This document shows, piece after piece, positions 35,355-45,320 of a stretch of 64,000 bases of DNA; the first letter of the stretch is position 1, and the number at the start of each line of letters is the position of its first letter. The DNA is from Rhodonellum psychrophilum GCM71 = DSM 17998 (GTDB lineage: Bacteria > Bacteroidota > Bacteroidia > Cytophagales > Cyclobacteriaceae). The stretch lies in NCBI RefSeq assembly GCF_000381545.1, contig NZ_KB906684.1, positions 62,001 to 126,000 on the forward strand, read 5' to 3'. The notes under the pieces were generated by a model. That model did no database searches, was not told the origin of the DNA, and worked only from the letters and a program-made list of their open reading frames with translations. The position numbers and the translations under genes were made by a program.

Positions 35355-36397
35355 TATCTTATCATAGTCATATAGTTTGTATAGATGTCTCTGTAAGAGA
35401 AGCATTAAAGAAGTTAGATGTTTTGGCTTCAGATGCTATTTTATTTTTAACAGATGACTGCAATACGCTACTGGGCTCTTTAACGGATGGTGATTTTAGA
35501 CGAGGATTTATCAAAGGCTTAGATTTAGAAGATCACTTGTCGAAATTTTTACAGCCCAATCCAAAATTCATTCAGCAAGGAAAATATGTTTTTAAAGAAA
35601 TCAAAGAACTGAGAGATAAATTTTTCACTGTCTTCCCAGTTGTAAATGCTGAAATGAAGATCATCAATGTGATAAACTTCAAACATCAAAAGTCTTATTT
35701 ACCAATAGACGCCTTGATTATGGCAGGTGGAAGGGGAGAGCGTTTAAAACCATTGACAGATCATACGCCAAAGCCCTTACTGCCTGTAGGTGGTAAGCCA
35801 ATCATTGAACACAATTTGGATCGGTTAAATGACTATGGTATAGATGATATTTGGATTTCAGTAAATTATTTAGGCAATCAATTGGTAGATTATTTTAAAG
35901 ATGGTAGTGAAAAAGATCTACGCATAAACTATGTTTGGGAGGATAATCCCTTAGGTACAGCAGGTGCTTTGGGTTTGGTGGAAAATTTTATTCATGACCA
36001 TGTTTTATTGATGAACTCTGACTTGCTTACAAATATTGATTTTGAAGAATTATTTTTGTTTTTTGAGGAACAAGATGCGGATATTGTCGTGGCCTGTATT
36101 CCATATCAAGTAAATGTGCCCTATGCTGTTATGGAAACTAAAGACAAGCAAATAACTGGATTTAAAGAAAAGCCTACCTATACGCACTATTCTAATGCGG
36201 GTATATATTTGATGAAAAAGGAAATAATCGATGAAATCCCAAGGAATGAGTTTTTTAATGCTACAGACTTAATGGAGCAATTGATACAAAAAGGTAAAAA
36301 AATTGTTGCTTTCCCTTTAATGGGATATTGGCTTGATATCGGCAAACATGAAGATTATAGTAAAGCACAGGAGGATATTAAATATATAAAGTTTTGA
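35351..36397 (+). CDS. ptmE: CBS-domain sugar-1-phosphate guanylyl/nucleotidyltransferase (PtmE type)
   Basis: 348 residues. Two CBS motifs fill residues 1-115 (VREALKKLD, LTDGDFRRG, FFTVFPVVN). The nucleotidyltransferase domain follows with LIMAGGRGERLKPLTDHTPK, PLLPVGGKPI, and metal-binding NSD (MNSDLLTN). This fusion is the architecture of Campylobacter PtmE, which makes GDP-glucosamine and feeds legionaminic acid by a GDP-linked route. Its presence between legG and legF points to that route here. The CBS pair may sense nucleotides. A 4-bp overlap links it to legG. Confidence 0.9.
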   Translation: MISYHSHIVCIDVSVREALKKLDVLASDAILFLTDDCNTLLGSLTDGDFRRGFIKGLDLEDHLSKFLQPNPKFIQQGKYVFKEIKELRDKFFTVFPVVNAEMKIINVINFKHQKSYLPIDALIMAGGRGERLKPLTDHTPKPLLPVGGKPIIEHNLDRLNDYGIDDIWISVNYLGNQLVDYFKDGSEKDLRINYVWEDNPLGTAGALGLVENFIHDHVLLMNSDLLTNIDFEELFLFFEEQDADIVVACIPYQVNVPYAVMETKDKQITGFKEKPTYTHYSNAGIYLMKKEIIDEIPRNEFFNATDLMEQLIQKGKKIVAFPLMGYWLDIGKHEDYSKAQEDIKYIKF

Positions 36398-37077
36398 AAC
36401 CATTAGTTGTTATACCGGCTAGGGCTGGATCTAAAGGAATTCTAAGAAAAAACATAAAAATGCTTGGTGGCAAGCCGTTGATTCAATATACTATTGAAGC
36501 GGCACGTAATGTTTTTAAAGATGAGGTAATCTGTATCTCAACAGACGATTTGGAGATAAAATCAATGGTTGAAAGTTTAGGATTGGCTGTTCCTTTTTTA
36601 CGACCAAAGCATTTAGCATCGGATACGGCAGGTACCTATGATGTTCTTATACATGCTATTGAGTCTTATGAAAATCAAGGATATTGTGCAGACACTTTAA
36701 TTTTATTACAAGCTACTTCTCCTTTTAGAAAGTCACAACATATTAAAGAAGCTTTAAAGTTATTTGATTTAGGGTGCGAAATGGTTGTTTCTGTTAAAGA
36801 AACTAAATCTAATCCCTACTATGTATTGAGAGAAGAGAATGAAGAAGGTTGGTTAATAAAGTCAAAAGAAAGTAAATTTATAAGAAGACAAGATTGTCCT
36901 AAAGTATATGAGCTTAACGGTGCTGTATACATAATGAACATAAAGGAATTAAAGTTAAGACCCCCTCATGAATTTACCAAGGTTCGTAAATATGAAATGG
37001 ATGAGATGAGTTCACATGATATTGATAGCGAGTTTGATTGGGTGATGGCGGAGAATTTTAAAGAGAAATTATTTTAA
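36394..37077 (+). CDS. legF: CMP-legionaminic/sialic acid synthetase (NeuA family)
   Basis: 227 residues from a TTG overlapping the ptmE stop (TTGA). Signature VIPARAGSKGILRKNIKMLGG, then LLQATSPFR, VYELNGAVYI and the metal-binding DSEFDW near the end. The enzyme activates the nonulosonic acid with CTP to the CMP form used by the transferase. It completes the legB-C-D(H)-I-G-ptmE-legF set. The terminal D-x-E-x-D pattern is typical of the family. Confidence 0.92.
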   Translation: MKPLVVIPARAGSKGILRKNIKMLGGKPLIQYTIEAARNVFKDEVICISTDDLEIKSMVESLGLAVPFLRPKHLASDTAGTYDVLIHAIESYENQGYCADTLILLQATSPFRKSQHIKEALKLFDLGCEMVVSVKETKSNPYYVLREENEEGWLIKSKESKFIRRQDCPKVYELNGAVYIMNIKELKLRPPHEFTKVRKYEMDEMSSHDIDSEFDWVMAENFKEKLF

Positions 37078-37087
37078 TAAAATTACT

Positions 37088-38527
37088 TTGGAAATAAAAA
37101 ATAAAGCAAAAAAAAGCTTTAAATGGTCATTTTTAATTCAACTTTCATCTCAAATAATTGGTTTTTCTATATCAATATTACTTGCTCGGATATTATTACC
37201 AGCTGATTTTGGAGTTATTGGAATTTTAACCATTTTTATCAATTTATCAAAAAAAATAACTGATGGTGGAATGGCATCAAGTCTCATTAGAACAAAAGAG
37301 GTGAATGATCGGGATTTTTCGACTGTTTTCTTTTTTAATATGTTAATCAGTATATTCCTTTATTCAATTTTATTTTTTTTAGCCCCTTTTATAGCGATAT
37401 TTTTTGAAGTCAAAATCGTTGAAAATTTATTGAAATTATATGGATTAGTTATAGTGATAAGTACCTTCACTATTACGCAATCTGTAAAATTAAATAGAGA
37501 TCTTGATTTTAAAACTCAATTTAAAATACTCTTACCAAGTATAATTTTAAGTGGTCTCTTTGGAGTTGGTGCGGCCTACTTAGGATATGGGGTTTGGAGT
37601 TTAGTCATTAAAGAAATAGCGTTTGCAGTGTTTGCGTCGATTCAGTTGTGGTATTACAGCAACTGGACGCCATTATTTATTTTTGATAAGAATTTGTTTA
37701 AAATTCACTTTAGATATGGATATAAACTGACCCTAACAGATTTAATTTCACAGTTTTTTAAAGATGGGAACAAAATTATTATTAGCAAATTTTTTTCACC
37801 CGCGGATTTGGGTTTTTTCACTAGAGCTAAAACAATGGAAGAATTACCTAATAGTGTTGTATTTAACACTGTTAATAGAGTCATGTTTCCGTTACTGTCA
37901 AAAGTTCAAGACGACGATATTCAATTAAAGAAAATTTATTCTCAAATTATTAAAGTCGTAAGCTTTATTGTTGTCCCTTTTTTATTATTATTATATGTTA
38001 TCGCAGAGCCGTTATTTGTTTTTTTAATCACTGACAAATGGCTACCTGCTGTACCGTATTTTAAGATACTTTTAATTGCTGCTATGATAGCTCCAGTTCA
38101 ACCCTATTTACTTAATATATGTAAGGTAAAAGGAAGAAGTGATTTAGTTTTGAAATTGTCAATGGTAGAGTATTTATTTATTATTTTAAGCTTGTTTGCT
38201 ATCATACCCTATGGTATCATAGGATTACTTTGGGGTTTAGTTTTAGCAACACTAGCTAAGCTTGTGGTAACCATGTTTTTTGCAGGAAGACTTATAAACT
38301 ATACAGTGAAAAGACAACTCTTAGATTTAAAAGAAGGATTTAGTATAGGGGTGTTTATTTTTTGTATTGTTAGTTTTGCAAAACATGTGGGTCTGTTTGA
38401 TTTAATGACCTCTTTTCAAACAATAATTTCAATATCTATTTTATTTTATACTCTATTTTTAGCTTTGTCTTATGTGCTTAAACTGGAGAGCTTTCACCTC
38501 ATTAAAAATCTAATAATTAAAAAATAA
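37088..38527 (+). CDS. wzx: Wzx-type oligosaccharide flippase
   Basis: 479 residues from a TTG at 37088; no ATG is nearby. About twelve to fourteen membrane spans. The MOP/MATE-like polysaccharide transporter pattern opens with SFKWSFLIQLSSQIIGFSIS, LLARILLPADFG and FINLSKKITDGGMASSLI. It moves lipid-linked repeat units across the inner membrane. 10 bp after legF, in the same transcript. Strongly AT-rich. Confidence 0.9.
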   Translation: MEIKNKAKKSFKWSFLIQLSSQIIGFSISILLARILLPADFGVIGILTIFINLSKKITDGGMASSLIRTKEVNDRDFSTVFFFNMLISIFLYSILFFLAPFIAIFFEVKIVENLLKLYGLVIVISTFTITQSVKLNRDLDFKTQFKILLPSIILSGLFGVGAAYLGYGVWSLVIKEIAFAVFASIQLWYYSNWTPLFIFDKNLFKIHFRYGYKLTLTDLISQFFKDGNKIIISKFFSPADLGFFTRAKTMEELPNSVVFNTVNRVMFPLLSKVQDDDIQLKKIYSQIIKVVSFIVVPFLLLLYVIAEPLFVFLITDKWLPAVPYFKILLIAAMIAPVQPYLLNICKVKGRSDLVLKLSMVEYLFIILSLFAIIPYGIIGLLWGLVLATLAKLVVTMFFAGRLINYTVKRQLLDLKEGFSIGVFIFCIVSFAKHVGLFDLMTSFQTIISISILFYTLFLALSYVLKLESFHLIKNLIIKK

Positions 38528-38530
38528 ATT

Positions 38531-39583
38531 ATGACATTATTTTTGGTTCATTCCCTATATCATATTTTTTATGCTTTATCAATTGCCGAAAGAAACAATC
38601 TTACCAATGTTGTTATTATTTGTGCTACAAGTAACGGTGATAAATTTATAAAGATATTTGATAGTATAAGGATCAAATATCCCTATAAAATCATGAATAT
38701 TAAACATAATGATACGGCTTCAAAATTGTCAGATGTAGATTTAGAAACCCTGGATTTGTTTAAGAAGCAAACTATAAATGAGTTGATTATTTTCAACCAA
38801 GACAATATGATGGCTGTTTATTTGGGTAAGTTTTTCCATAGGAAAAACTGTAAAGTTTCTCTTGCTCAAGATGGTTTAAAAGCTTATGCTCCAATAAAAA
38901 GAAATGCCTTAAAGTATAAATTTGAGCGATCTATAATGTATTATAATTTTATCAAATCCAATGGTTTTGAGTACTCTAGATTTTTCGTTAACTTAAAATA
39001 TGCTTCCTATTCCTTCATTGATAATTTATATTTATCACACCCTCATGCCTGTCTCGAGTCAAATAAATCAAAAATTGAAGTTAATTTGTCTTCAATTATT
39101 TTAGATAAGTTTTCAGATTTACTTTTCAACAACAAAATTGATTTCAATAAGGAGACTATTTTTTTTGCTAGCTCCCTGCTTAAATTCAACGTGATGCAGA
39201 TAGAAATTGAGATTAAAATTTTGACAAAACTCGCAAATCAATTTAATTGTTACCAAAAAATACTTAAGGTTCATCCTCGTGTAAGCAACAAAGTATATAA
39301 TGAATTACAAAAAATAGAGGGTTGGATAATCATTAAAGATAATTTTCCAGGTGAATTGTTAATAAATAGTTTAAAATCAACAGCTTTAGTTTTTAGTGGG
39401 TATTCTAGTATAGCCTTGTTTAAACCAAGAAAAGAACTCGGTACCATATATTATTGGTTATATCCTCTATACGGCACCTCAATTAAAGCATTAAGTTGGT
39501 TGCAAATTAATAAGCCATCAGAAGATATTATATTAATAAATAGTTTCAATCAATTAGTAGAATTGAGAAAATCTATAAAATAA
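38531..39583 (+). CDS. Sialyltransferase-like glycosyltransferase, candidate legionaminyl transferase
   Basis: 350 residues. The N-terminus FLVHSLYHIFYALSIAER suits the GT-B start of bacterial sialyl- and polysialyltransferases. QDG at 113-115 stands where these families have (D/E)-(D/E)-G. H248-P249 in KILKVHPR is the second signature, and a paired Ser follows in SGYSS (289-293). No named family is certain. Its place immediately after flippase and CMP-legionaminate genes makes it the best candidate to transfer legionaminic acid. It would work on the cytoplasmic face of the membrane. Confidence 0.65.
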   Translation: MTLFLVHSLYHIFYALSIAERNNLTNVVIICATSNGDKFIKIFDSIRIKYPYKIMNIKHNDTASKLSDVDLETLDLFKKQTINELIIFNQDNMMAVYLGKFFHRKNCKVSLAQDGLKAYAPIKRNALKYKFERSIMYYNFIKSNGFEYSRFFVNLKYASYSFIDNLYLSHPHACLESNKSKIEVNLSSIILDKFSDLLFNNKIDFNKETIFFASSLLKFNVMQIEIEIKILTKLANQFNCYQKILKVHPRVSNKVYNELQKIEGWIIIKDNFPGELLINSLKSTALVFSGYSSIALFKPRKELGTIYYWLYPLYGTSIKALSWLQINKPSEDIILINSFNQLVELRKSIK

Positions 39584-39596
39584 ATTGAGTAAATCG

Positions 39597-40832
39597 ATGA
39601 AAATTTTATTAATCTCTATTATATATCCATTTTATGGTGTTTTGAGTTATTTTAAAGAAAATAAAGATCAACATTTTTCATTTCCTCTTTTAGTTTTCTT
39701 TGTTTTCTTTGGCCTATTTTTTGTTGTACCAGAAACAGGAGATGCCTCCAGACACTTTATTACTTTTCAATTATATATTGATATGTCATGGGGACAATTT
39801 GTTAAAGAAGTTATTGAAGTAATTTCTCTTAAGTCAAGAAATCATACTGATATTTATATAATTTCCTCTAACTATTTTGTCTCTAGGTTCTCATCTTCAC
39901 CTTCTTTTTATTTCGGATTTCAAGCATTAGTCTATGGTACTGTATTTATCTATTTATTTAAATTAATTTTAAAAAATGTAGATTATAAATGGGACTTGAT
40001 TTCAGGTTTGATTTTTCTCACTTTATTTCTTGTTCTATCAATAGCAAAAATTCAATATGTTAGATTTTATTTGGCTGTAATGTTTTTTTTATACGGATGT
40101 TTTTTATTTTTATTAGAGAATAGAAAATATTTTTGGTTATATTTTATATTTGCAATTTTAGTACATATATCTTTATTAATACCTGCATCATTATTTTTTG
40201 TTTTTATAGGTTTTAGAAATAACCTCACATTATGGTTTTCTATTGCAATTCTTGCATATTTCTCATCAAGTTTTATGTCCCATTATTCCGATAATATCTT
40301 GACTTTATCCAGTGATTTTGCAAGTGAGTCTAGCGTAAATAATTTAGCAAAAGGTTATGTCGGTAATGAAGATTATATTTTAGAAAGATCAAATAGATTC
40401 GAAACTAGAAATTGGTTCACTAAATATTCTATCTATATGGGTAATGCTTTATCTATTGCCTTAATATTTATATTTGTTCTTTTTAAATTTGACAAAATTA
40501 ATTTAAATAAAAAATTGATTTATATTTTTACTTTTTCACTTTTTATTTTTTCTTTGGCTCAATTCGGATATGCCTTTGCTTCTGTAGGTGAAAGGTTCAT
40601 GCAGATATTTATCTTCTCAGGTATTTATTTTCTATACTTGCTATATCCTTACTTAACCGAAAAATTGAAAAAAATGCTTTTTATTCCTTTATTCCCTTTT
40701 CTATTGCTTTTTACTGCAATGGCATTAAGGGAGGTGATTGTAGTTGCAAATTTATTTACTTTAATAGGTAGCCCTATTTATATACCGTTTGTAATACAAG
40801 ATCCTATCAGTATTTATGACTTTATGTTTTAG
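39597..40832 (+). CDS. EpsG/Wzy-like polysaccharide polymerase
   Basis: 411 residues from the ATG at 39597 (an in-frame TTG sits 12 bp before). About ten to twelve membrane spans. The periplasmic loop ETGDASRHFITFQLYIDMSW resembles the D-x-x-R-x-F loop of EpsG-family polymerases. It likely joins repeat units in the periplasm. Sequence similarity in this family is low, so the call depends on topology and neighbours. The stop overlaps the following gene. Confidence 0.75.
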   Translation: MKILLISIIYPFYGVLSYFKENKDQHFSFPLLVFFVFFGLFFVVPETGDASRHFITFQLYIDMSWGQFVKEVIEVISLKSRNHTDIYIISSNYFVSRFSSSPSFYFGFQALVYGTVFIYLFKLILKNVDYKWDLISGLIFLTLFLVLSIAKIQYVRFYLAVMFFLYGCFLFLLENRKYFWLYFIFAILVHISLLIPASLFFVFIGFRNNLTLWFSIAILAYFSSSFMSHYSDNILTLSSDFASESSVNNLAKGYVGNEDYILERSNRFETRNWFTKYSIYMGNALSIALIFIFVLFKFDKINLNKKLIYIFTFSLFIFSLAQFGYAFASVGERFMQIFIFSGIYFLYLLYPYLTEKLKKMLFIPLFPFLLLFTAMALREVIVVANLFTLIGSPIYIPFVIQDPISIYDFMF

Positions 40833-40834
40833 TG

Positions 40835-41956
40835 ATGACTTCTCAATTCAGCAGACATTTAACCAGTTTCATAGGCAAATCAATAAATAGGAAAATTTTG
40901 GTTATAGAATCAGATGACTGGGGTTCTATCCGTATGCCGTCTAAAAATGCATATGAGTCCTTAATTAAGAGTGGAATAGCAGTTGATAGCTGTGCTTATA
41001 ATACTTTTGACACACTTGAAACTACAGAGGATATTGAAGAAATTATAAAGTTTTGTAGAGGTTTCTGTGATAGTTTAGGTAATCCATTGAAAATCACTAC
41101 TAATTTTATCATGGCAAATCCTGATTTTAATAAAATTAAGGAATCTAAATTCAAAAATTATTATTTTAAGGATCTATTAGACACTTATGAATACTATCAA
41201 GGAGAAAATAGAACATTTCAAGCGATAACGTATGCTATAGGTGAAAATGTATTTTTTCCGCAGTTGCATGGTAGGGAGCATTTGCAGGTTAATCACTGGT
41301 TAAAAGCTTTAATGAATGGAGATAAAGAATCTATTAATGCATTTGACCAGGATGTGTGGGGACACCCTTCTAATTACGAAAAAGTTTATGGCATCAATTT
41401 TTCATCCGCATTTCATATAAATTCTGAAAGCGAATTAAATTTTTGTAAACAATCCGTTATAGACGCTTCTGATCTGTTTTATAAGTCTTTTGGTTTTAGA
41501 TCTGAGACATTTATAGCACCACGGTTTATCTGGCCCAAAGAAATGGAAAGGACTCTCTATCAATCTGGTATACGCGCTTTACAGGGGAAATTAGTGCAGT
41601 TAAAGCCGGAAATCGGATTATCAAATAATAAACTTAAAAATAAAATTAATTGGATGGGAAAATCTAATTCCTCTCAACTACAATACCTCATTCGAAATGT
41701 GTTTTTTGAACCTTCACAAAAACCTAGTTTTTCTTGGGAATTGGATGCTATGAACCGAATAGATACTGCCTTTTTTTGGGGTAAACCAGCTGTTATATCA
41801 ATGCATCGTTTAAATTTCATGGGTGGTCTCTCAGTTCAAAATAGAAAAAATTGTTTTGAAAGATTAGGAGGTTTGATAAATTCTGTTCAGAAAAAATATC
41901 CCAATATTGAATTTTTATCCTCTAACGAATTATATCATTTATTATATGGAAAATAA
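40835..41956 (+). CDS. CE4/NodB-like polysaccharide deacetylase, paralogue A
   Basis: 373 residues; start chosen at ATG 40835 (a GTG at 40832 overlaps the polymerase stop). D27-D28 in VIESDDWGS stand for the NodB motif 1, H145 and H149 in QLHGREH for the zinc-binding motif 2, and MHRLNF near residue 331 for the last motif. FIAPRF resembles motif 3. It lacks a signal peptide, so it would act on a cytoplasmic, lipid-linked or nucleotide-linked sugar. Two paralogues occur at 46394 and 51782. An adenylate-forming CapK-like gene lies two genes downstream. Confidence 0.7.
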   Translation: MTSQFSRHLTSFIGKSINRKILVIESDDWGSIRMPSKNAYESLIKSGIAVDSCAYNTFDTLETTEDIEEIIKFCRGFCDSLGNPLKITTNFIMANPDFNKIKESKFKNYYFKDLLDTYEYYQGENRTFQAITYAIGENVFFPQLHGREHLQVNHWLKALMNGDKESINAFDQDVWGHPSNYEKVYGINFSSAFHINSESELNFCKQSVIDASDLFYKSFGFRSETFIAPRFIWPKEMERTLYQSGIRALQGKLVQLKPEIGLSNNKLKNKINWMGKSNSSQLQYLIRNVFFEPSQKPSFSWELDAMNRIDTAFFWGKPAVISMHRLNFMGGLSVQNRKNCFERLGGLINSVQKKYPNIEFLSSNELYHLLYGK

Positions 41957-42806
41957 ATTTCAAGTAGCCATTATGATGCCTGTATATAATGGTGAAAAAA
42001 CTTTACCACTTGCCATTTCTTCCTTGCTGCACCAAACATATCCATTTTGGAAGTGTTATATTATAAATGATGGATCTACTGATGGTACAAAAGATTACTT
42101 AAATTCATTACAGGATAATCGTTTTGTTGTAAAACATTTTGAAGAAAATAAAGGAAGACCCTATGCGAGGCAAGCTGCTTTAGATATTGCTGAAGGGGTT
42201 TATTTGGCTTTTTTAGATGCGGATGATTTTTATCATCCTGAGAAATTAAGGCTTCAAATTCAAGCCTTTATCAAACATCCAACTATATTCCTTGTAGGAT
42301 GTGGCATGGGCTCATTTGACAAACATTTTATTATTCAATCAGTTAGATCAAATTATGATACAATGGAGTTAAAATTTGAAATTGGAAAGGAAAAGTTTAA
42401 GCCTGCAAGAGCAGCATCAATGGTTTTTTTAAATAGAGCCAAATCAATAGGTTATAATTTTTCTTTAAAATATGCGCAGGACACTGATTTTTTTATGAGA
42501 TATCTTGATGATTATGAATATGTTAATATTAGTAATACTTTATATTATTATTCTGAATTTGAATCTGTTACAAAGTTCAAAATACTTGCAACAAATTACT
42601 ATGGGTTATTACTTTATTCTCAATTTATTTCGAGGTCCCCATTTTTTGTTTTTAAACGAATGGTTATAAATCTATTTAAAATTGGTTTTAAAATTTTAAT
42701 TATACCATTTGTTTCAAGTAAAGTCTTTTTATATAAAAGAGGATTGCCACCTTCTGATAAAGTCTATAGAGATTTTAATTCTACAGTTAAATTAATTAAA
42801 AAATAA
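41946..42806 (+). CDS. Family 2 glycosyltransferase
   Basis: 286 residues from the ATG at 41946, overlapping the previous gene by 11 bp. The GT-A fold is shown by VAIMMPVYNGEKTLPLAI, NDGSTDGT, ARQAALDIAEG and the D-x-D site FLDADDFYHPEKL. No membrane spans except a possible amphipathic stretch near the C-terminus (FKIGFKILIIPF). It adds one sugar to the repeat unit on the inner face of the membrane. The sugar is unknown. Confidence 0.92.
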   Translation: MENKFQVAIMMPVYNGEKTLPLAISSLLHQTYPFWKCYIINDGSTDGTKDYLNSLQDNRFVVKHFEENKGRPYARQAALDIAEGVYLAFLDADDFYHPEKLRLQIQAFIKHPTIFLVGCGMGSFDKHFIIQSVRSNYDTMELKFEIGKEKFKPARAASMVFLNRAKSIGYNFSLKYAQDTDFFMRYLDDYEYVNISNTLYYYSEFESVTKFKILATNYYGLLLYSQFISRSPFFVFKRMVINLFKIGFKILIIPFVSSKVFLYKRGLPPSDKVYRDFNSTVKLIKK

Positions 42807-42817
42807 ATGTTCACAAG

Positions 42818-44194
42818 ATGATTGAACGGTTTTATAAACATATGCCCCTATTTGCACAAAATTGTGCCATTTCATTAAAGGGGCTAGAGTTTGAGTTGTT
42901 CCGGATTAATAAGAAAACTACATTAAATTATTATAATTTTCTTAAAATATCAGAAAAATGGTCGTTAGACCAAATTTATAGTTTCCAACTTAATAGTTTA
43001 AACAAGGTTTTGACTGATGCGTATAAATATGTACCGTATTATAGAAAATTGAAAATTAATGGAATTTATATTGAATGTTTAAAGAATCTTGACGATTTAT
43101 GCCATTTACCAATATTAGAGAAGTCTAAAGTCAAGTTATCACCTTATGATTTTTTGGATGAGAGGTTCAAAAACAAAATAAGAGTTGGGTTTACAAGTGG
43201 GTCTACCGGGTCACCTATGATGTATTTTAATACCACAGAAATTTTTTCAAAGAGGTGGGCTTTTGAATTAAGACTTAGAGATTGGGCAGGATTGAAGGAA
43301 ATCTATCATCCAAAAAGGGCTCATTTTACTGGAAAAAATATTTTCGATAAAAAGAATTTTTATAGGTATAATACTACTCAAAATACTCTTCATCTCAGTA
43401 GTGACTTTATTTCAGAAGAAACAGCTATACAGTATGCGGAGATACTTTGTGATTTTAATCCTGAATTCATAGACAGCTATCCTAGTTGTTTACAAGTTTT
43501 AGCTTCTATTTGTTTATTAAAAAATATTCAGCTTCCCTGCCCTACAGCTATTCGTGTTAGTGGAGAAAATCTTGAAGAATCAAAAAGAATATTAATTGAA
43601 AAAGCATTTAATACAAAAGTCTATAATCAATATGGTTCAAGAGAAACAACAGCTTTTTTTTCCACTAATTCTTTTGGTGATTTTGTAATTCATCCTGAGT
43701 TTTCTTTGATAGAATTTAGTGATTCATTTAATCAAAATGGATTAGAAAAAGAGATTATTAGCTCTCCATTATTTGAAAATAATTGTATGCCACTTCTAAG
43801 GTATAGAACTGGTGACTTATGTTTATCCAATAATAATGAAATAAATTCTTCAGATCAAAACAACAAATTTAAAGTAATTAATGATTTAAGTGGTAGAATT
43901 GAAGACACTATTTTTGTTGAGGGAATAGGATATATTCAAAGGCTTAGTACTTGTTTTTATGGTATTAATTCAATAATTGAGGGTCAACTTATTCTTGTTA
44001 AACAGAATGAAATGTTAGCTAATATTGTAGTCAATAGTGGATTTGATAGTTCTGACCTTGAACATTTGAAATTTAATTTAGAAACAAAGCTATCTAATTT
44101 AGTAAATGTGAAAGTAGTAGTTGTTGATTACATTCCTAGAGGGTCTAATGGTAAATTTAAGTTTCTTGTCAATACATTAAAAAATCATGTGTAA
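42818..44194 (+). CDS. CapK/PaaK-like adenylate-forming enzyme
   Basis: 458 residues. The phenylacetate-CoA ligase-like fold has the P-loop FTSGSTGSPM (126-134), the YGSRET motif near residue 270 and YRTGDL near 327. CapK-like proteins occur in many capsule loci and probably activate a carboxylic acid as the adenylate for transfer to the sugar. The final lysine region (PRGSNGKFKF) is intact. Its neighbours are a GT2 gene and a GT4 gene, and the deacetylase-like paralogue A lies one gene before. Confidence 0.85.
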   Translation: MIERFYKHMPLFAQNCAISLKGLEFELFRINKKTTLNYYNFLKISEKWSLDQIYSFQLNSLNKVLTDAYKYVPYYRKLKINGIYIECLKNLDDLCHLPILEKSKVKLSPYDFLDERFKNKIRVGFTSGSTGSPMMYFNTTEIFSKRWAFELRLRDWAGLKEIYHPKRAHFTGKNIFDKKNFYRYNTTQNTLHLSSDFISEETAIQYAEILCDFNPEFIDSYPSCLQVLASICLLKNIQLPCPTAIRVSGENLEESKRILIEKAFNTKVYNQYGSRETTAFFSTNSFGDFVIHPEFSLIEFSDSFNQNGLEKEIISSPLFENNCMPLLRYRTGDLCLSNNNEINSSDQNNKFKVINDLSGRIEDTIFVEGIGYIQRLSTCFYGINSIIEGQLILVKQNEMLANIVVNSGFDSSDLEHLKFNLETKLSNLVNVKVVVVDYIPRGSNGKFKFLVNTLKNHV

Positions 44195-45320
44195 AAGGAT
44201 TATTATAGGCATTACGGCGCCTTTAAGTGTGGTTTTACTTAAAGGCCAACTCAAATATTTTTCTCTTCAAGGATATACTGTATATCTATTAGCCCCTCAA
44301 ACTAGTGATACTATTGAGTTTTGCCGAGTTGAAAATGCTGTATTATTACCCGTAGAAATTGATAGGGAAATTAATTTTTTATCTGATATGAAAGCACTCT
44401 TTAAAATTTATCAATATTTTAAAAAAATTAAGCCAGATGTGATAAATGTTGGAACTCCTAAAATGGGTTTATTGGGTAGTATCGCAGGATGGTTTGCTAG
44501 AGTACCAAAAAGGATTTATACATGTAGAGGTTTCAGGTTTGAACATGAAACGGGAATTAGAAGAAAATTATTAAAAAGTCTGGATAAACTTGCTATCAAT
44601 TTATCTCATTTTGTTATTAACATTAGTTTTTCTGTTGAAAATTTGGGTGTTAGTGAAGGTATGTTTTCTAAGGATAAGTCAGTTGTTTTTGGTAAGGGAA
44701 GTAGCAATGGATTGGATTTAGATTTTTTTGACCCCTTTCAATATAGCATTGATTTTATTAATAAATTGAAGTCACAAATATGTTCAAATAATATATTTAT
44801 TTTTGGATTTGCTGGAAGAATTGTGGATAGAAAAGGCGTTAATGAATTGTATCAAGCATTTTCGATTATCAATCGAGAATATCCTTTAACACATTTATTA
44901 ATTGTTGGGAAAGCGAATTTGGAACAAGTTGCTGATAAAACGCTGATGTTACGCATGGAAAGTGATCCCAATGTTAGTTTAACAGGATATATAGCCAATG
45001 TTAACGATTATATGGCTATCATGGATGTTTTTGTATTGCCAGCATGGTGGGAGGGATTTGGAAATACGCTTATCCAAGCTGCTGCAATGGGGCTTCCCAT
45101 TATAAGTTGTGATGTAACAGGTTGTAGAGATGCTGTAAAACATAATTATAACGGAGTTTTAATACCGCCTAAGAATTTGTTAGAGTTAAAAGATATGATG
45201 CTAAGCCTTATGCTGAATGAAAAGGAAAGAAGAAGATTGGGGGAGAATGGCAAAGAATGGGCGAAACTCTTTGATTCCAAAGTAATTTGGTCTGAAATGA
45301 AAGTATTATATGAAGGTTAA
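44187..45320 (+). CDS. Family 4 glycosyltransferase (a)
   Basis: 377 residues, overlapping the CapK gene by 8 bp. GT-B fold. N-terminal domain with IKPDVINVGTPKMGLLG and RGFRFE. C-terminal nucleotide-binding domain with FGFAGRIVDRKGVNELY and the donor-site acidic motif in WWEGFGNTLIQAAAMGLPII. It adds a sugar from a nucleotide donor, retaining its configuration. Resembles the enzymes that add GalNAc or fucosamine-type sugars, but specificity cannot be read. Confidence 0.92.
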   Translation: MCKRIIIGITAPLSVVLLKGQLKYFSLQGYTVYLLAPQTSDTIEFCRVENAVLLPVEIDREINFLSDMKALFKIYQYFKKIKPDVINVGTPKMGLLGSIAGWFARVPKRIYTCRGFRFEHETGIRRKLLKSLDKLAINLSHFVINISFSVENLGVSEGMFSKDKSVVFGKGSSNGLDLDFFDPFQYSIDFINKLKSQICSNNIFIFGFAGRIVDRKGVNELYQAFSIINREYPLTHLLIVGKANLEQVADKTLMLRMESDPNVSLTGYIANVNDYMAIMDVFVLPAWWEGFGNTLIQAAAMGLPIISCDVTGCRDAVKHNYNGVLIPPKNLLELKDMMLSLMLNEKERRRLGENGKEWAKLFDSKVIWSEMKVLYEG

